From the NCBI RefSeq assembly GCF_009766085.1, contig NZ_LMUF01000007.1, positions 426,504 to 490,503 on the forward strand: DNA of 64,000 bases. Direction: 5' to 3'. Below the pieces are notes generated by a model. The model was not told the DNA's origin. It ran no database searches and saw only the letters and a program-made list of their open reading frames with translations. The stretch comes from Burkholderia sp. S171. GTDB lineage: Bacteria > Pseudomonadota > Gammaproteobacteria > Burkholderiales > Burkholderiaceae. Each line of letters starts with the position of its first letter. Position 1 is the stretch's first letter. The position numbers and the translations under genes were made by a program. Below, one piece after another: positions 1 to 11,764 of the stretch.

Positions 1-205
1 GCGGAGCGCTCAGCGCGTTCCACATGCGCTTCAAACGCCATGAACGTGGAACATCGCTGCACGCCGCGGTCGCTCCGCTGGAACCGTGCTAATTTTCGAC
101 ACATCGCCGGGCCACGCACACTCGCGGCTCGCCGTTTCCGGACTTTTATCCGGCGCGCGCCGGGCCGGAATCATCCGCCTTGCGTTCAACTGTGAACACC
201 ATCTG

Positions 206-1543
206 ATGAAACCCGTAATTGCCCTCGTGGGGCGCCCCAATGTGGGGAAATCGACGCTTTTCAACCGCCTGACCCGTTCGCGCGACGCACTCGTCGCCGA
301 CTTGCCCGGCCTTACCCGCGACCGCCACTATGGCGAAGGCCGGGTCGGTGACCGGCCTTATCTGGTGGTCGACACCGGTGGTTTCGAACCGGTCGCGAAA
401 GACGGCATCCTGCACGAAATGGCCCGCCAGACGCGCCAGGCAGTGGAGGAGGCCGACGTGGTCGTCTTCATCACTGACGGCCGCAACGGGCTCGCGCCGC
501 AGGACAAGGCGATTGCGGACTACCTGCGCAAAAGCGGCCGGCCGCTGTTCCTCGTGGTCAACAAGGCCGAGGGCATGAAGTACAGCGCGGTCGCCGCTGA
601 CTTCTACGAACTGGGTCTCGGTGACCCGCGCGCAATCTCTGCCGCGCACGGCGACGGCGTCTCGGAAATGATCGATGATGCGCTCGAGATAGCGTATGCC
701 GGACAGCCGGAAGAAGACCCCGAGGAAAAGGCGGCGCGGGGCGTGAAAATTGCCATCGTGGGACGCCCGAACGTCGGCAAGTCGACGCTGATCAATGCGT
801 TGGTCGGTGAGGAGCGGGTGATCGCGTTCGACATGCCCGGCACCACGCGCGATTCCATCTATGTTGATTTCGAGCGAAGTGGCCGCAAATACACCCTGAT
901 CGATACGGCTGGGTTGCGTCGTCGCGGCAAGGTGTTCGAGGCGGTGGAAAAGTTCTCGGTGGTGAAGACGTTACAGTCTATTTCCGACGCTAACGTGGTG
1001 ATTCTTCTGCTAGATGCACAGCAGGACATCTCCGACCAAGACGCGCATATCGCGGGCTTCGTGGTCGAGCAGGGACGTGCGCTGGTGGTAGGGGTCAACA
1101 AGTGGGACGGGCTGGACTCGCATGTGCGCGAGCGCACCAAGGCCGACCTGACGCGCAAGCTCAAGTTCTTGGACTTTGCTAAATTCCATTACGTGTCGGC
1201 GCTGGAAAAGACGGGTATCAGCCAACTCATGAAATCGGTGGATGATGCCTACGCCGCCGCCATGGCCAAGTTGCCCACGCCGAAGCTCACGCGCGCGCTG
1301 ATCGACGCGGTTGAATTCCAGCAGCCGCGCCGCCGTGGACCGATTCGTCCGAAGTTGCGTTATGCGCACCAGGGTGGACAGAACCCGCCGATCATCGTCG
1401 TGCATGGAAATGCCCTCGACGCGATCACCGACACCTATAAACGTTACCTCGAAGGCCGCTTCAGAGAAACTTTTGGGCTCGTTGGGACTCCATTGCGCAT
1501 AGAGTTCCGTTCAAGCGCGAACCCTTACGCGGACAAAGGCTGA
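206..1543 (+). CDS. der: Ribosome-assembly GTPase Der (EngA)
   Basis: Tandem-domain GTPase of 445 aa, the usual Der length, which acts in late 50S subunit assembly. Two identical P-loops GRPNVGKS are visible, one at residues 9-16 and one near residue 186, each followed by its own DTAG/DTGG switch motif. A C-terminal KH-like domain ends near the stop. I chose the ATG at 206 because the protein then opens directly with the first G domain (MKPVIALVG); the reading frame extends upstream to 86, but that part looks unrelated to Der. The gene lies 151 bp upstream of hfq, as in other Burkholderiaceae. The family call is very secure. Confidence 0.97.
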   Translation: MKPVIALVGRPNVGKSTLFNRLTRSRDALVADLPGLTRDRHYGEGRVGDRPYLVVDTGGFEPVAKDGILHEMARQTRQAVEEADVVVFITDGRNGLAPQDKAIADYLRKSGRPLFLVVNKAEGMKYSAVAADFYELGLGDPRAISAAHGDGVSEMIDDALEIAYAGQPEEDPEEKAARGVKIAIVGRPNVGKSTLINALVGEERVIAFDMPGTTRDSIYVDFERSGRKYTLIDTAGLRRRGKVFEAVEKFSVVKTLQSISDANVVILLLDAQQDISDQDAHIAGFVVEQGRALVVGVNKWDGLDSHVRERTKADLTRKLKFLDFAKFHYVSALEKTGISQLMKSVDDAYAAAMAKLPTPKLTRALIDAVEFQQPRRRGPIRPKLRYAHQGGQNPPIIVVHGNALDAITDTYKRYLEGRFRETFGLVGTPLRIEFRSSANPYADKG

Positions 1544-1694
1544 ATCCCGCGTGCACCAAGCGTTTCGCCGGGTTTTCGACGGCCGTGGCGCGCTGGTATG
1601 AAAATGAAAATCGGCTATAGTGTAGCGATTGACGGCGGATCTCTTTTTCTTCGTCGCAATCACGTCAACCTGCAAAAATAATACGGAGTTTGCT

Positions 1695-1931
1695 ATGAGC
1701 AACAAAGGGCAATTGTTACAAGACCCGTTTTTGAACGCACTGCGAAAAGAGCATGTGCCTGTATCGATCTACCTGGTCAACGGCATCAAGCTGCAAGGCA
1801 ATATTGAATCGTTCGACCAGTACGTCGTGTTGCTCCGGAATACGGTTACCCAGATGGTCTATAAGCACGCCATTTCGACGGTCGTGCCGGCGCGTCCGGT
1901 GAATTTCCACCCGGATGCAGAAACGCCCTAA
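1695..1931 (+). CDS. hfq: RNA chaperone Hfq
   Basis: Sm-like RNA chaperone of 78 aa that forms hexamers and pairs small RNAs with mRNAs. The Sm1 core ([15 protein letters not shown]) and the Sm2 motif with YKHAIS are intact. The conserved N-terminus [16 protein letters not shown] fixes the ATG at 1695, with an ACGGAG ribosome-binding site 8 bases upstream. A -10-like TATAGT lies at 1616-1621, so hfq probably has its own promoter between it and der. hflX follows after 29 bp, the conserved hfq-hflX-hflK-hflC arrangement. Confidence 0.98.
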
Positions 1932-1960
1932 ACCTCGTTGCGTCCGGTGTCACGGCATGA

Positions 1961-3241
1961 TTGAACGTGCTAATTCACCGGTCGCTTCAAAATGAAAACA
2001 TTGATTTGATCAACGCAGCGCTTGTCGGTGTCGACTTCGGAAAAATCGATTTCGATGCCAGTCTCGAAGAACTCAGTCTGCTCGCACAAAGTGCGGGTGC
2101 TCATCCCGCCGTCACCCTGACCGGTCGCCGTTCCAGTCCCGATGCCAAGATGTTTGTCGGCAGCGGCAAAGTCGAAGAGCTGCGCCTCGCGTGCGAAGCC
2201 AACGACGTGGAACTTGTCATTTTCAATCACGCCCTCGCGCCCGCGCAGCAGCGCAATCTGGAAGGCGCGCTGGAGCGGCGCGTGATTGACCGCACCAGTC
2301 TTATCCTTGACATTTTCGCGCAGCGTGCCCGCAGTCATGAAGGCAAGCTGCAGGTCGAACTCGCGCAGCTCACCTACTTGTCCACGCGATTGATCCGTGC
2401 GTGGACTCACCTTGAGCGGCAAAAGGGCGGCATTGGCTTGCGCGGCCCGGGTGAGACGCAGCTTGAAACTGACCGCCGTTTGATTGGCGAGCGGATCAAG
2501 GCGTTGAAGGCGAAGCTGAAAAAGCTGCAGCGTCAGCATGGCACGCAGCGGCGCCAGCGCGGGCGCAACCGGACCACCTCGGTCTCGCTTGTCGGTTATA
2601 CGAACGCGGGCAAGTCGACGTTGTTCAATGCATTGACGAAAGCGCAGGCGTATACGGCGGATCAGTTGTTCGCCACGCTCGATACAACCTCGCGGCGCGT
2701 CTATCTCAGCGAGGAAGCGGGGCAGGCTGTGGTGTCGGATACGGTCGGGTTTATTCGCGACCTCCCTCACCAGCTGGTCGCGGCTTTTCGGGCGACGCTT
2801 GAAGAAACCGTTCAGGCAGACTTGCTGCTTCACGTGGTGGATGCATCGAGCATGGTGCGGCTCGACCAGATCGACGAGGTCAACAAGGTGTTGACCAGTA
2901 TTGGCGCCGATGGCATTCCGCAGATCCTCGTTTTCAACAAGATCGACGCGGTGCCTGAGTTGGCGGCCCGTGGCGACGCGGTTGAAAGGGATGAGTATGG
3001 TAATATTTTGCGCGTCTTTTTAAGCGCGCGAAACGGTCAGGGACTTGACGCGCTGCGCGCCGCCATCGCCGAATTTGCGGCTTCCGAACCCAAAGATAAC
3101 AACGAGTACACGGAACTTCCGGACGGCACAATCGTGCCGGAGTCCATGGATAGCACATCCGACGACGGAACCACGCTACCGGAAGACCACCGGTCAGCCG
3201 ACGAAAGTGATGACCGCAAGGTCCCCGAACACGGGCACTGA
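1961..3241 (+). CDS. hflX: Ribosome-associated GTPase HflX
   Basis: HflX-type GTPase that binds the 50S subunit and helps rescue or split stalled ribosomes. The glycine-rich HflX segment (RGPGETQLETDRR) is followed by a basic coiled-coil linker and the G domain with P-loop GYTNAGKS and switch motif DTVGFIRDLP. A hydrophilic, acidic tail of about 60 residues ends the protein. The start is uncertain. TTG at 1961 gives 426 aa, while an in-frame TTG at 2006 would start next to the conserved INAALVGVDF segment; neither has a strong ribosome-binding site. The gene lies in the hfq-hflX-hflKC operon. Confidence 0.93.
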   Translation: MNVLIHRSLQNENIDLINAALVGVDFGKIDFDASLEELSLLAQSAGAHPAVTLTGRRSSPDAKMFVGSGKVEELRLACEANDVELVIFNHALAPAQQRNLEGALERRVIDRTSLILDIFAQRARSHEGKLQVELAQLTYLSTRLIRAWTHLERQKGGIGLRGPGETQLETDRRLIGERIKALKAKLKKLQRQHGTQRRQRGRNRTTSVSLVGYTNAGKSTLFNALTKAQAYTADQLFATLDTTSRRVYLSEEAGQAVVSDTVGFIRDLPHQLVAAFRATLEETVQADLLLHVVDASSMVRLDQIDEVNKVLTSIGADGIPQILVFNKIDAVPELAARGDAVERDEYGNILRVFLSARNGQGLDALRAAIAEFAASEPKDNNEYTELPDGTIVPESMDSTSDDGTTLPEDHRSADESDDRKVPEHGH

Positions 3242-3273
3242 TCTGTTCCGATTTGCATTGACCCGGCTGTCTA

Positions 3274-4776
3274 ATGGTGAATCACCGAGTGAACGACTAC
3301 AACGAGCGGAGTAACCGGCAGCTTTCGCATGCCGTCTTTTCGATCAACGATCCGCGCTGGGGGCGGGGCGACGGCAATGGCGACGCTAAAACCCAGGACC
3401 CGAAGCGTCCGCAGGAACCCAAGCGCCCATCGAAGGACAAGGATGGTGAAGGCCCGCCGGATCTCGACGAAATGTGGCGCGACTTCAACAAGAAGCTCGC
3501 GGGCTTGTTCGGCAAGAAACCGGCAGGCGGCGGTCCGCGTGCCGACAACGGCCGTGGCGCCAAGATCGGCCTGGGTATCGTTGTCGGCGTGTTGATTGCG
3601 ATCTATCTGGGCAGCGGCGTATTCGTCGTACAGGATGGCAATGTGGGTGTCGTGTCGCGCTTCGGAAAGTATGAAGAGTCGGCGGATGCAGGCATTCACT
3701 GGCGCCTTCCGTATCCGTTCGAGTCGCACGAGATCGTTAATACCTCGCAGATTCGTTCGGTTGAAGTCGGGCGCAATAACACCGTGACGCAAGCCAACGT
3801 TCGTGACGCATCGCTGCTGACGCACGACGCGGATATCGTCGACGTGCGCTTTGCCGTGCAGTATCAGATCAAGTCGGCGACTGATTATTTGTTCCGCAAT
3901 GTCGATCCCGATCAGAACGTGACGGAATCTGCGCAAGCCGCGATTCGCGAGATCGCGGGTACCCACAGCACCGACGACCTGCTTTTCAAGGATCGCGAAG
4001 CATTGCGCGCGAAGCTTGTCGACACCATCCAGGCCTCGCTCGATTTGTACAAGACGGGCTTGCAGGTGACGGGCGTGACTATCGAGAGCGTGCAGGTGCC
4101 GGCGCAGGTTCAGCCAGCGTTTGAAGATGCCGCGAAGGTACGTCAGGACAACGAGCGCGCGGTCGACACCGCGAAAGCCTACGCAGATCAGCTGTTGCCG
4201 CGCGCGAAGACCGACGCGGCGCGCATGATCGATGAAGCGAAGGGCTATAGCAACCGGGTCGTTTCGCAGGCGCAAGGCAATGCCGAGCGCTTCAAGCAGG
4301 TCTACGCAGAATATTCGAAGGCGCCGGCAGTGATTCGTCAACGCATGTATCTGGACACAATGCAGCAGATCTATTCGCGTGCGACGAAGGTGTTCGTCGA
4401 CAGCAAGAGCTCGAACAACGTGGTGTACCTGCCGCTCGACAAGCTCGTCGAAGCAAACCGCCAGAATGCAAACGCAAACGCAGCCGCCGCTGGGACGGTG
4501 CCTCCGGGCGCGTCAGGCGTTGCCGCGGGGACCGTGCCTTCGGGCGCGAATCAGCCCGTTGGCGCCGCGCCTACGGGTGTGATCGGAGGGTCGATTACGC
4601 AGGATGCACGCGCCGAAAGCGCGTCGGCGGCTTCGGCCGTGACTGCGCAGGCCGCCGCTCCCGCCAGCGCTGCAGCTTCTGCTGCTGCCTCGGGCGCTGC
4701 CGCGCAGTCGTCGAGTGACCCAATGCGCTCGCGCGATGCGTTCCGTTCGCGTTCGCGCGAAGACGACACGCAATGA
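3274..4776 (+). CDS. hflK: FtsH protease modulator HflK
   Basis: SPFH/prohibitin-family membrane protein of 500 aa that partners with HflC to cage the FtsH protease. It has a charged Pro/Lys-rich N-terminal cytoplasmic part, one membrane segment at about residues 91-112 (IGLGIVVGVLIAIYLGSGVF), then the SPFH domain beginning VVQDGNVGVVSRFGKY. The last 90 residues are a low-complexity Ala/Ser/Gly tail. ATG at 3274 is used; a GTG at 3289 (VNDYNERS) is an alternative start. The stop codon lies 11 bp before the hflC start, so the two genes are surely co-transcribed. Confidence 0.96.
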   Translation: MVNHRVNDYNERSNRQLSHAVFSINDPRWGRGDGNGDAKTQDPKRPQEPKRPSKDKDGEGPPDLDEMWRDFNKKLAGLFGKKPAGGGPRADNGRGAKIGLGIVVGVLIAIYLGSGVFVVQDGNVGVVSRFGKYEESADAGIHWRLPYPFESHEIVNTSQIRSVEVGRNNTVTQANVRDASLLTHDADIVDVRFAVQYQIKSATDYLFRNVDPDQNVTESAQAAIREIAGTHSTDDLLFKDREALRAKLVDTIQASLDLYKTGLQVTGVTIESVQVPAQVQPAFEDAAKVRQDNERAVDTAKAYADQLLPRAKTDAARMIDEAKGYSNRVVSQAQGNAERFKQVYAEYSKAPAVIRQRMYLDTMQQIYSRATKVFVDSKSSNNVVYLPLDKLVEANRQNANANAAAAGTVPPGASGVAAGTVPSGANQPVGAAPTGVIGGSITQDARAESASAASAVTAQAAAPASAAASAAASGAAAQSSSDPMRSRDAFRSRSREDDTQ

Positions 4777-4787
4777 GGAGCGCGATC

Positions 4788-5702
4788 ATGAATCGAATAA
4801 TTGCGCTCGTCGTCGCCGTGGTAGTCGTGTTGTTCATCGGCTCGTCCATGATGTTCGTGGTTGATGAACGCCATGCGGGCGTTGTGTCTGCACATAGTGG
4901 CGGCACGCCCACGCTTGTCACGCCCGGTCTTCATTTCAAGTTGCCGCCGCCGTTCCAGACGCTGACGCTGATCGACACCCGTACGCTCACGCTCGACGAA
5001 GCAGGCTCGGACCGCTTCAATACGTCGGACAAGAACGAGGTGATCGTGAATACGGTCATCAAGTATCGTGTGGCTGATCCGCTCAAGCTGGTCGAAAGCA
5101 ACGAGAAGAATACGCAGACGGCGCAGGACCGGCTGGCCGCGCTCACGCGCACGGCGTTGACGTCGTCGTTCACCAAGCGTTCGCTGACGGATGTGCTCGG
5201 CGAGCAGCAAGCAATTGCGAGCGAAGCGCAGAAGGTGATCGAGCAGCCGGCAGCGGCGTTCGGCGTGGAACTCGTCGACCTGCAACTGACGCGTATCGAC
5301 TTTCCGCCGGCGGTGGCCGATTCGGTCTACAAACGCATGATCGCGGCGCGCCAGCAAGCGGCAGCCGAGGAACGCGCGAAGGGAACAGCCGACGCCGATG
5401 CGCTGAAAGCAAGCGCGGAGCGCCAGCAGGAAGGCATTCTTGCCGATGCCTACAAGGAAGCGCAGACCATCAAGGGTGAGGGCGATGGCAAGGCTGCATC
5501 CATTGCCGCCGATGCATACGGCGTCGATCCGCAGTTCTACCAGTTCTATCAAAGCCTCGAAGCGTATAAAAAGACCTTCAATGCCGGCGACGTGATGGTT
5601 GTCGATCCGAGCAGCGATTTCTTCCGCTTTATGCGCAGCCCGAACGGTGCTGCGCCGAGCGGCACCGATGCCACCACCCCGGCACTCGCGCGCAAGCGCT
5701 GA
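4788..5702 (+). CDS. hflC: FtsH protease modulator HflC
   Basis: Second SPFH-family subunit of the HflKC complex, 304 aa. An N-terminal membrane anchor (IIALVVAVVVVLFIGSSMMF) is followed by the periplasmic SPFH domain with VVDERHAGVVSAHSGG, then a helical region rich in Ala/Glu/Lys (AAEERAKGTADADALKASA) typical of the coiled-coil part. The ATG at 4788 is preceded by GAGGAG at 4775-4780, which favours it over the in-frame ATG at 4773 that overlaps the hflK stop. Confidence 0.96.
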   Translation: MNRIIALVVAVVVVLFIGSSMMFVVDERHAGVVSAHSGGTPTLVTPGLHFKLPPPFQTLTLIDTRTLTLDEAGSDRFNTSDKNEVIVNTVIKYRVADPLKLVESNEKNTQTAQDRLAALTRTALTSSFTKRSLTDVLGEQQAIASEAQKVIEQPAAAFGVELVDLQLTRIDFPPAVADSVYKRMIAARQQAAAEERAKGTADADALKASAERQQEGILADAYKEAQTIKGEGDGKAASIAADAYGVDPQFYQFYQSLEAYKKTFNAGDVMVVDPSSDFFRFMRSPNGAAPSGTDATTPALARKR

Positions 5703-5746
5703 GTTTGTCCATGCGTCGCGGCGAAAGCCGCGGCGCTTTGAATCGA

Positions 5747-5938
5747 ATGGATATGGCTGCATCGTTACTGCTCGCGATCGCGTTGATGCTGATTATTGAG
5801 GGGATGTTTCCGTTCGTCTTCCCAAACTCCTGGCGCGACACGTTCCGCCGGATCGCGCAACGGCCGCCGCACCAGATTCGTATCGGTGGCCTGATCGCCA
5901 TGGCGCTTGGCGTGATCTTGCTGATTATCGCGACGTGA
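5747..5938 (+). CDS. DUF2065 family small membrane protein (YjeT-like)
   Basis: Small membrane protein of 63 aa with two hydrophobic helices (ASLLLAIALMLIIEGMFPFV and IRIGGLIAMALGVILLIIA) separated by a basic loop containing NSWRDTFRRIAQ. Length, topology and position directly after hflC match the DUF2065 family, which has no settled function. The start could be ATG 5747 or the next ATG at 5753; longer versions from 5705 or 5711 add a basic extension I consider unlikely. It probably belongs to the hfl transcript. Confidence 0.88.
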   Translation: MDMAASLLLAIALMLIIEGMFPFVFPNSWRDTFRRIAQRPPHQIRIGGLIAMALGVILLIIAT

Positions 5939-6089
5939 CTCGCAACGTGACGCTTGCAACCTGACGCTGGCGATCTGAAATTTCAAAGCGGGCCGACTTA
6001 CAGTCTCCAGTCGCCCTTAGACTCAAAGCTTGCGCTTACCCGCGGCGAGAATCCCCGCCGCGCTCAAACGCTCCGTAGGAAACGCATCG

Positions 6090-7241
6090 ATGTCCACCTG
6101 GTTACTTCCCGAGAATATCGCCGACGTCTTGCCGTCCGAGGCTCGCAAGATTGAAGAATTGCGCCGTCGGCTGCTCGACCGTTTTCGTTCGTACGGCTAC
6201 GAACTCGTCATGCCGCCCATGCTCGAGTATCTCGAGTCGCTGCTCACCAGCGGCGGCAGCGACCTGAACCTGCGCACATTCAAACTTGTCGATCAATTGT
6301 CCGGCCGCACGCTCGGCCTGCGTGCCGACATTACGCCGCAGGTTTCGCGTATCGACGCGCATTTGCTGAATCGGCAGGGTGTGACGCGCCTTTGTTACGC
6401 GGGCAATGTGTTGCATACGCGACCGCGCGGTCTGCACGCTACGCGCGAGCAGATCCAGATCGGCGCGGAAATCTACGGTCATGCGGGACTGGAAGCGGAT
6501 CTCGAGATCCAGCAACTGATGCTGGATTCTCTGCGTCTGAGCGGCCTCGATAAAGTGCGCCTCGACCTCTGCCACGCTGGTGTTTTGTCGGCGTTGCTGG
6601 ATCTGGAACCGGCTGCGGCGGCGCTCGGTGAAGCGTTGTTCGACGCACTCGGTGCCAAGGATGTGCCGCGCCTGAACGAACTCACGGCCAAGCTCGGCGA
6701 TGTCACCCGCGACGCGTTGCGCGCGTTGCCTTCGTTGTATGGCGATGCTTCCGTGCTCGATGAAGCGCGGGCCCGGCTGCCGAATCTTCCGGTGATCGGC
6801 CGGGCGCTGGACGACCTCGCGTTCCTCGCGGCCCAGGCAAATGGAGCCGAGCTGATGATCGATCTCGCCGATCTCCGCGGTTACGCATACCACAGCGGCG
6901 TGATGTTCTCGGCATACGTTGACGGCGTACCGAACGCGGTGGCGCGGGGCGGCCGTTATGACGACGTCGGCCAAGCCTACGGCCGTGCGCGCCCAGCGAC
7001 GGGCTTTTCGCTCGACCTGCGCGAAGTCGCCCGGATTTCTCCCGTCGATGCCCGCGGCAGCGCTGTCCTCGCTCCGTGGAAGCATGACGAACCGCTGCTC
7101 GCGGCAGTCGCGCAATTGCGCGATGCGGGCGAAGTGGTGATTCAGGCGTTGCCCGGCCACGACCATGATCTCGACGAGTTCGCGTTCGATCGCGTCCTGG
7201 TCGAGCGGGATGGAAAGTGGGTCGTAGAGGCCCGTTCCTAG
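6090..7241 (+). CDS. hisZ: ATP phosphoribosyltransferase regulatory subunit HisZ
   Basis: HisZ is a histidyl-tRNA-synthetase-like protein that has lost aminoacylation and instead activates the short form of HisG in the first step of histidine synthesis. The protein is 383 aa, with class II synthetase-type motifs ([40 protein letters not shown]) and the late [19 protein letters not shown] segment, and no anticodon-binding domain. The ATG at 6090 follows TAGGAAACGC and matches the family start [15 protein letters not shown]. It lies just before purA, the usual place in Burkholderiaceae; hisG is not in this window. Confidence 0.95.
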   Translation: MSTWLLPENIADVLPSEARKIEELRRRLLDRFRSYGYELVMPPMLEYLESLLTSGGSDLNLRTFKLVDQLSGRTLGLRADITPQVSRIDAHLLNRQGVTRLCYAGNVLHTRPRGLHATREQIQIGAEIYGHAGLEADLEIQQLMLDSLRLSGLDKVRLDLCHAGVLSALLDLEPAAAALGEALFDALGAKDVPRLNELTAKLGDVTRDALRALPSLYGDASVLDEARARLPNLPVIGRALDDLAFLAAQANGAELMIDLADLRGYAYHSGVMFSAYVDGVPNAVARGGRYDDVGQAYGRARPATGFSLDLREVARISPVDARGSAVLAPWKHDEPLLAAVAQLRDAGEVVIQALPGHDHDLDEFAFDRVLVERDGKWVVEARS

Positions 7242-7385
7242 CGGTTTTGCGGTTTGCCGGTGCGTTTTTCATCGACACATTGCGGCAAACCGCAGACAAA
7301 ACTTCTGCCAGATCTGATCGATGCAAAATCGATACGCGTTCGCAAATACCGGGAAAAACTCGGAACCTTCCGCGAACATAGGTAA

Positions 7386-8762
<1,377 letters not shown>

Positions 8763-8787
8763 GTAGCCTGGACGGGTAGCATCGACC

Positions 8788-8816
8788 AAAGTGGCCGCGA
8801 ATCAGCGGCCACTTTT
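8788..8816 (+). terminator. Rho-independent terminator after purA
   Basis: Perfect 11-bp stem AAAGTGGCCGC / GCGGCCACTTT around the 6-base loop GAATCA, followed by a short T run. It lies 25 bp after the purA stop and before the phosphoribosyltransferase gene. Confidence 0.85.
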
Positions 8817-8865
8817 GCATATTCAACAGACGTACAGTGCTGTACATATTTAATAGAGTTTCACC

Positions 8866-9426
8866 ATGATCGCGATGAAAGATCCGCGCAACGACGACCG
8901 GAACCTGTGGGTAGGCTGGGACGAATATCACCGGTTGATCGAACTGCTTGCGCTCACTGTGCATGACTCGGGCTGGAAGTTCGACAATATCCTGTGCCTC
9001 GCACGTGGCGGTTTGCGGGTCGGTGACCAGCTTTCGCGCATCTATGACTTGCCGCTTGCCATCCTGGCGACGAGTTCGTATCGCGAGGCGGCCGGCACGG
9101 AGCAGGGCACGCTCGATATCGGGCAATACATCACCATGACGCGCGGCGAGCTGTCCGGCAATGTGCTGCTCGTAGACGACCTGGTCGATTCCGGCGTGAC
9201 ACTTTCGCGCGTGCAGCAGCATCTGAAAGAACGTTATCCGGCAGTCACGGCAGTGCGTTCCGCTGTGCTTTGGTACAAGGGCTGCTCCAAAGTGACGCCC
9301 GACTATCACGTGCAGTTTCTCGAAACGAACCCGTGGATTCATCAACCGTTTGAAGAGTGGGACACGGTCCGCCCGCACAACCTCGGCGCCTGGATCAAGC
9401 GCGGCGTCCAGGACGAGCGCAGCTGA
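8866..9426 (+). CDS. Phosphoribosyltransferase (hypoxanthine/guanine type, putative)
   Basis: Type I phosphoribosyltransferase of 186 aa. The PRPP-binding loop is clear as VLLVDDLVDSGVTL, with an upstream LARGGLRVGDQLSR pyrophosphate loop. Proteins of this type beside purA are usually annotated as hypoxanthine or xanthine-guanine phosphoribosyltransferases that salvage purine bases; the exact base cannot be read from the sequence. ATG 8866 or the ATG at 8875 could be the start. Linkage to purA fits a purine role, but the terminator between them suggests separate transcription. Confidence 0.88.
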   Translation: MIAMKDPRNDDRNLWVGWDEYHRLIELLALTVHDSGWKFDNILCLARGGLRVGDQLSRIYDLPLAILATSSYREAAGTEQGTLDIGQYITMTRGELSGNVLLVDDLVDSGVTLSRVQQHLKERYPAVTAVRSAVLWYKGCSKVTPDYHVQFLETNPWIHQPFEEWDTVRPHNLGAWIKRGVQDERS

Positions 9427-9742
9427 TTCGAGGTCTGAGCTTGTTCAAGTCGTGCGCGTGAGCGGTTTACGTGAGCGATCAGTGCTTACGCAGCACAACG
9501 AAACTGAAACGAAACGCCGTTCGATTCGCCTATCCGGTGCGATCGCCCGGCGTTTTTTTGCTTATTGTCGGTTAAAGCGGGTTAAAGCCGGAAAGCACCG
9601 GGCATGCACCTTCATGGCTTTGCCGCAATGCTAAACTGCCGTCTCGCTCCGGTCGTAGCGGTATCACAACAGGCCGGTCGGGCGCCGCACGCAACGTTAG
9701 AATGGCGTTCGTTTTTTCCGCTTCGGACGGCTTCCCGCGTTT
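9427..9742. other. Intergenic region between the phosphoribosyltransferase gene and kup
   Basis: No coding region with a convincing start or composition was seen. It holds a terminator-type hairpin at 9512-9559 and a -10-like TAGAAT at 9698-9703 that could serve kup. Confidence 0.6.
9512..9559 (+). terminator. Terminator-type hairpin before kup
   Basis: Arms AAACGCCG (9512-9519) and CGGCGTTT (9548-9555) pair perfectly across a 28-base loop that can fold further, and a run of seven T bases starts at 9553. It probably ends the phosphoribosyltransferase transcript. Confidence 0.6.
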
Positions 9743-11635
9743 ATGAACAATATGACTCACGCGCACGAGCGCAAACAGCCGTTACCTGCCCTGGCACTTG
9801 CCGCAATCGGCGTAGTGTTCGGCGATATCGGCACCAGCCCGCTATACGCGTTGAAAGAGGCCTTCAGCAAAACGCACGGTATTGAACTGAGCGAAGCCTC
9901 CATCCTGGGGGTTATCTCGCTGTTGTTCTGGGCGATCATGATCGTGGTCTCCATCAAGTACGTGCTGTTCGTGATGCGCGCCGATAACAACGGCGAAGGC
10001 GGCGTGCTCGCGCTGATGACGCTTGCCTTGCGCACATTGAAGGGGTCCGGACGCGCTACCGGCGTGCTGATGATGCTCGGCATCTTCGGTGCATGCATGT
10101 TTTATGGTGACGCGGTCATTACACCGGCCATGTCGGTGATCTCGGCGGTGGAAGGGCTGGAAATCGTTTCACCGGCGCTTGCTGAATGGGTGATCCCCAT
10201 CACCATCGTCATTCTCGTGATGCTTTTCTGGATCCAGCGTCGCGGTACGTCAGTGGTCGGCAAGCTCTTCGGCCCGATCATGGGACTGTGGTTCCTGACG
10301 CTGGCCGTGCTGGGCGTGTATCACATCGTTCAAATGCCCCGTGTGCTGGTCGCGTTGAATCCGTATTACGCGTTTTCTTTCATGGCTTCCCACGTGCTGC
10401 AGGCGTATATCGTGCTCGGTTCGGTCGTACTGGTCCTGACCGGCGCGGAAGCGCTATACGCCGATATGGGGCACTTCGGCGCCAAGCCCATTCGATACGC
10501 GTGGTATGGCCTCGTGATGCCGTCTCTAGTGGTCAATTATTTCGGCCAGGGCGCGTTGCTGATGCATTCGCCGGAAGCTGCCGAAAGTCCGTTTTTTCTC
10601 CTGGCGCCAGAATGGGCGTTGTTGCCGCTCGTCATTCTCTCGACGGTCGCGACGGTGATCGCATCCCAGGCCGTCATTTCAGGCGCGTATTCGCTGACGA
10701 GCCAGGCCATTCAGCTTGGCTACGTACCGCGCATGAAGATCCTGCATACCTCGGATCTGGCGATCGGGCAGATCTATATTCCAGTGGTGAACTGGATGCT
10801 GTTGTTCGTCATCCTGTGCATTGTGATCGGCTTCAAAAGCTCTGAAAACCTTGCTGCTGCATATGGGCTTGCCGTCACCGCGACCATGCTGGTCACGACT
10901 ATTCTTGCGTCGGTTGTGATGACCAAGCTGTGGGGCTGGAACAAGTTTCTGGTGGGCGCGATCATCAGCGTGTTTTTTATCGTCGATGTCGGGTTCTTCG
11001 GCGCCAGCCTGCTCAAGATCGAGCAGGGCGGCTGGCTGCCACTGGGTATTGGCGGCGTGCTGTTCTTCCTGCTGATGACGTGGTTCAAGGGCCGCATGAT
11101 AGTCAAGGACCGGACCGCCGCCGACGGTATCCCGTTGATGCCGTTCCTGCAGGGACTGCTTGCACATCCGCCGCATCGGGTGTCGGGGACTGCAATCTAC
11201 TTGACGGGCAACGACTCGCTCGTGCCCGTTAGCTTGTTGCACAACCTGAAGCACAACAAGGTCCTGCATGAACGGACGATCTTCCTGAATTTCGTCACGC
11301 GCGATGTGCCCTATGTCGATGACGACAAGCGCGTGGAAGTGAAGGACGCGGGCGGCGGGCTCTTTCTCGTGAAAGCACAGTATGGTTTTAACGAAACGCC
11401 CGATGTGAAGGCGGTGCTCAATGAGATCGGCCGTACCCATGACATGACGTTCGAACTCATGGATACGTCGTTCTTCATGGCACGCGAAACGGTTGTGCCA
11501 ACGCAGTTGCCGGGTATGTCGGTGTGGCGCGAACGGGTGTTCGCGTGGATGCATCAGAATGCCGCCAAGCCCACTGACTTCTTCAGTATTCCCGCGAACC
11601 GGGTGGTCGAGTTAGGGACAAAGATCGAGATTTGA
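9743..11635 (+). CDS. kup: Low-affinity potassium transporter Kup
   Basis: Kup/HAK/KUP-family potassium-proton symporter of 630 aa in the inner membrane. The family signature [15 protein letters not shown] lies near the N-terminus, followed by about 12 hydrophobic segments to residue ~450 and a soluble C-terminal domain ([12 protein letters not shown], then [12 protein letters not shown]). The ATG at 9743 is the first in-frame start, with the conserved core beginning about 20 residues in. It is convergent with tex and shares a bidirectional terminator at 11716. Confidence 0.96.
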   Translation: MNNMTHAHERKQPLPALALAAIGVVFGDIGTSPLYALKEAFSKTHGIELSEASILGVISLLFWAIMIVVSIKYVLFVMRADNNGEGGVLALMTLALRTLKGSGRATGVLMMLGIFGACMFYGDAVITPAMSVISAVEGLEIVSPALAEWVIPITIVILVMLFWIQRRGTSVVGKLFGPIMGLWFLTLAVLGVYHIVQMPRVLVALNPYYAFSFMASHVLQAYIVLGSVVLVLTGAEALYADMGHFGAKPIRYAWYGLVMPSLVVNYFGQGALLMHSPEAAESPFFLLAPEWALLPLVILSTVATVIASQAVISGAYSLTSQAIQLGYVPRMKILHTSDLAIGQIYIPVVNWMLLFVILCIVIGFKSSENLAAAYGLAVTATMLVTTILASVVMTKLWGWNKFLVGAIISVFFIVDVGFFGASLLKIEQGGWLPLGIGGVLFFLLMTWFKGRMIVKDRTAADGIPLMPFLQGLLAHPPHRVSGTAIYLTGNDSLVPVSLLHNLKHNKVLHERTIFLNFVTRDVPYVDDDKRVEVKDAGGGLFLVKAQYGFNETPDVKAVLNEIGRTHDMTFELMDTSFFMARETVVPTQLPGMSVWRERVFAWMHQNAAKPTDFFSIPANRVVELGTKIEI

Positions 11636-11715
11636 TGGGAGGCGTGCGGTGGTTTGTGTTTGAGACCATGCCGCACGCGTTGCCCGACTTGATCCCTCAA
11701 GATTGCTAAATAGAA

Positions 11716-11738
11716 AAAACGGCCCGATGGGCCGTTTT
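11716..11738. terminator. Bidirectional terminator between kup and tex
   Basis: Perfect 10-bp stem AAAACGGCCC / GGGCCGTTTT around the loop GAT, flanked by A runs on the left and T bases on the right. It is placed to end both kup (plus) and tex (minus). Confidence 0.9.
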
Positions 11739-11764
11739 CGTTTAGATCGAAGCGTGTTGCGGGT

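Noticed and set aside
1..205. Coding region at the left edge
   Set aside because: Short open frames exist but none resembles a known protein end; bamB, which often precedes der, is not recognisable here.
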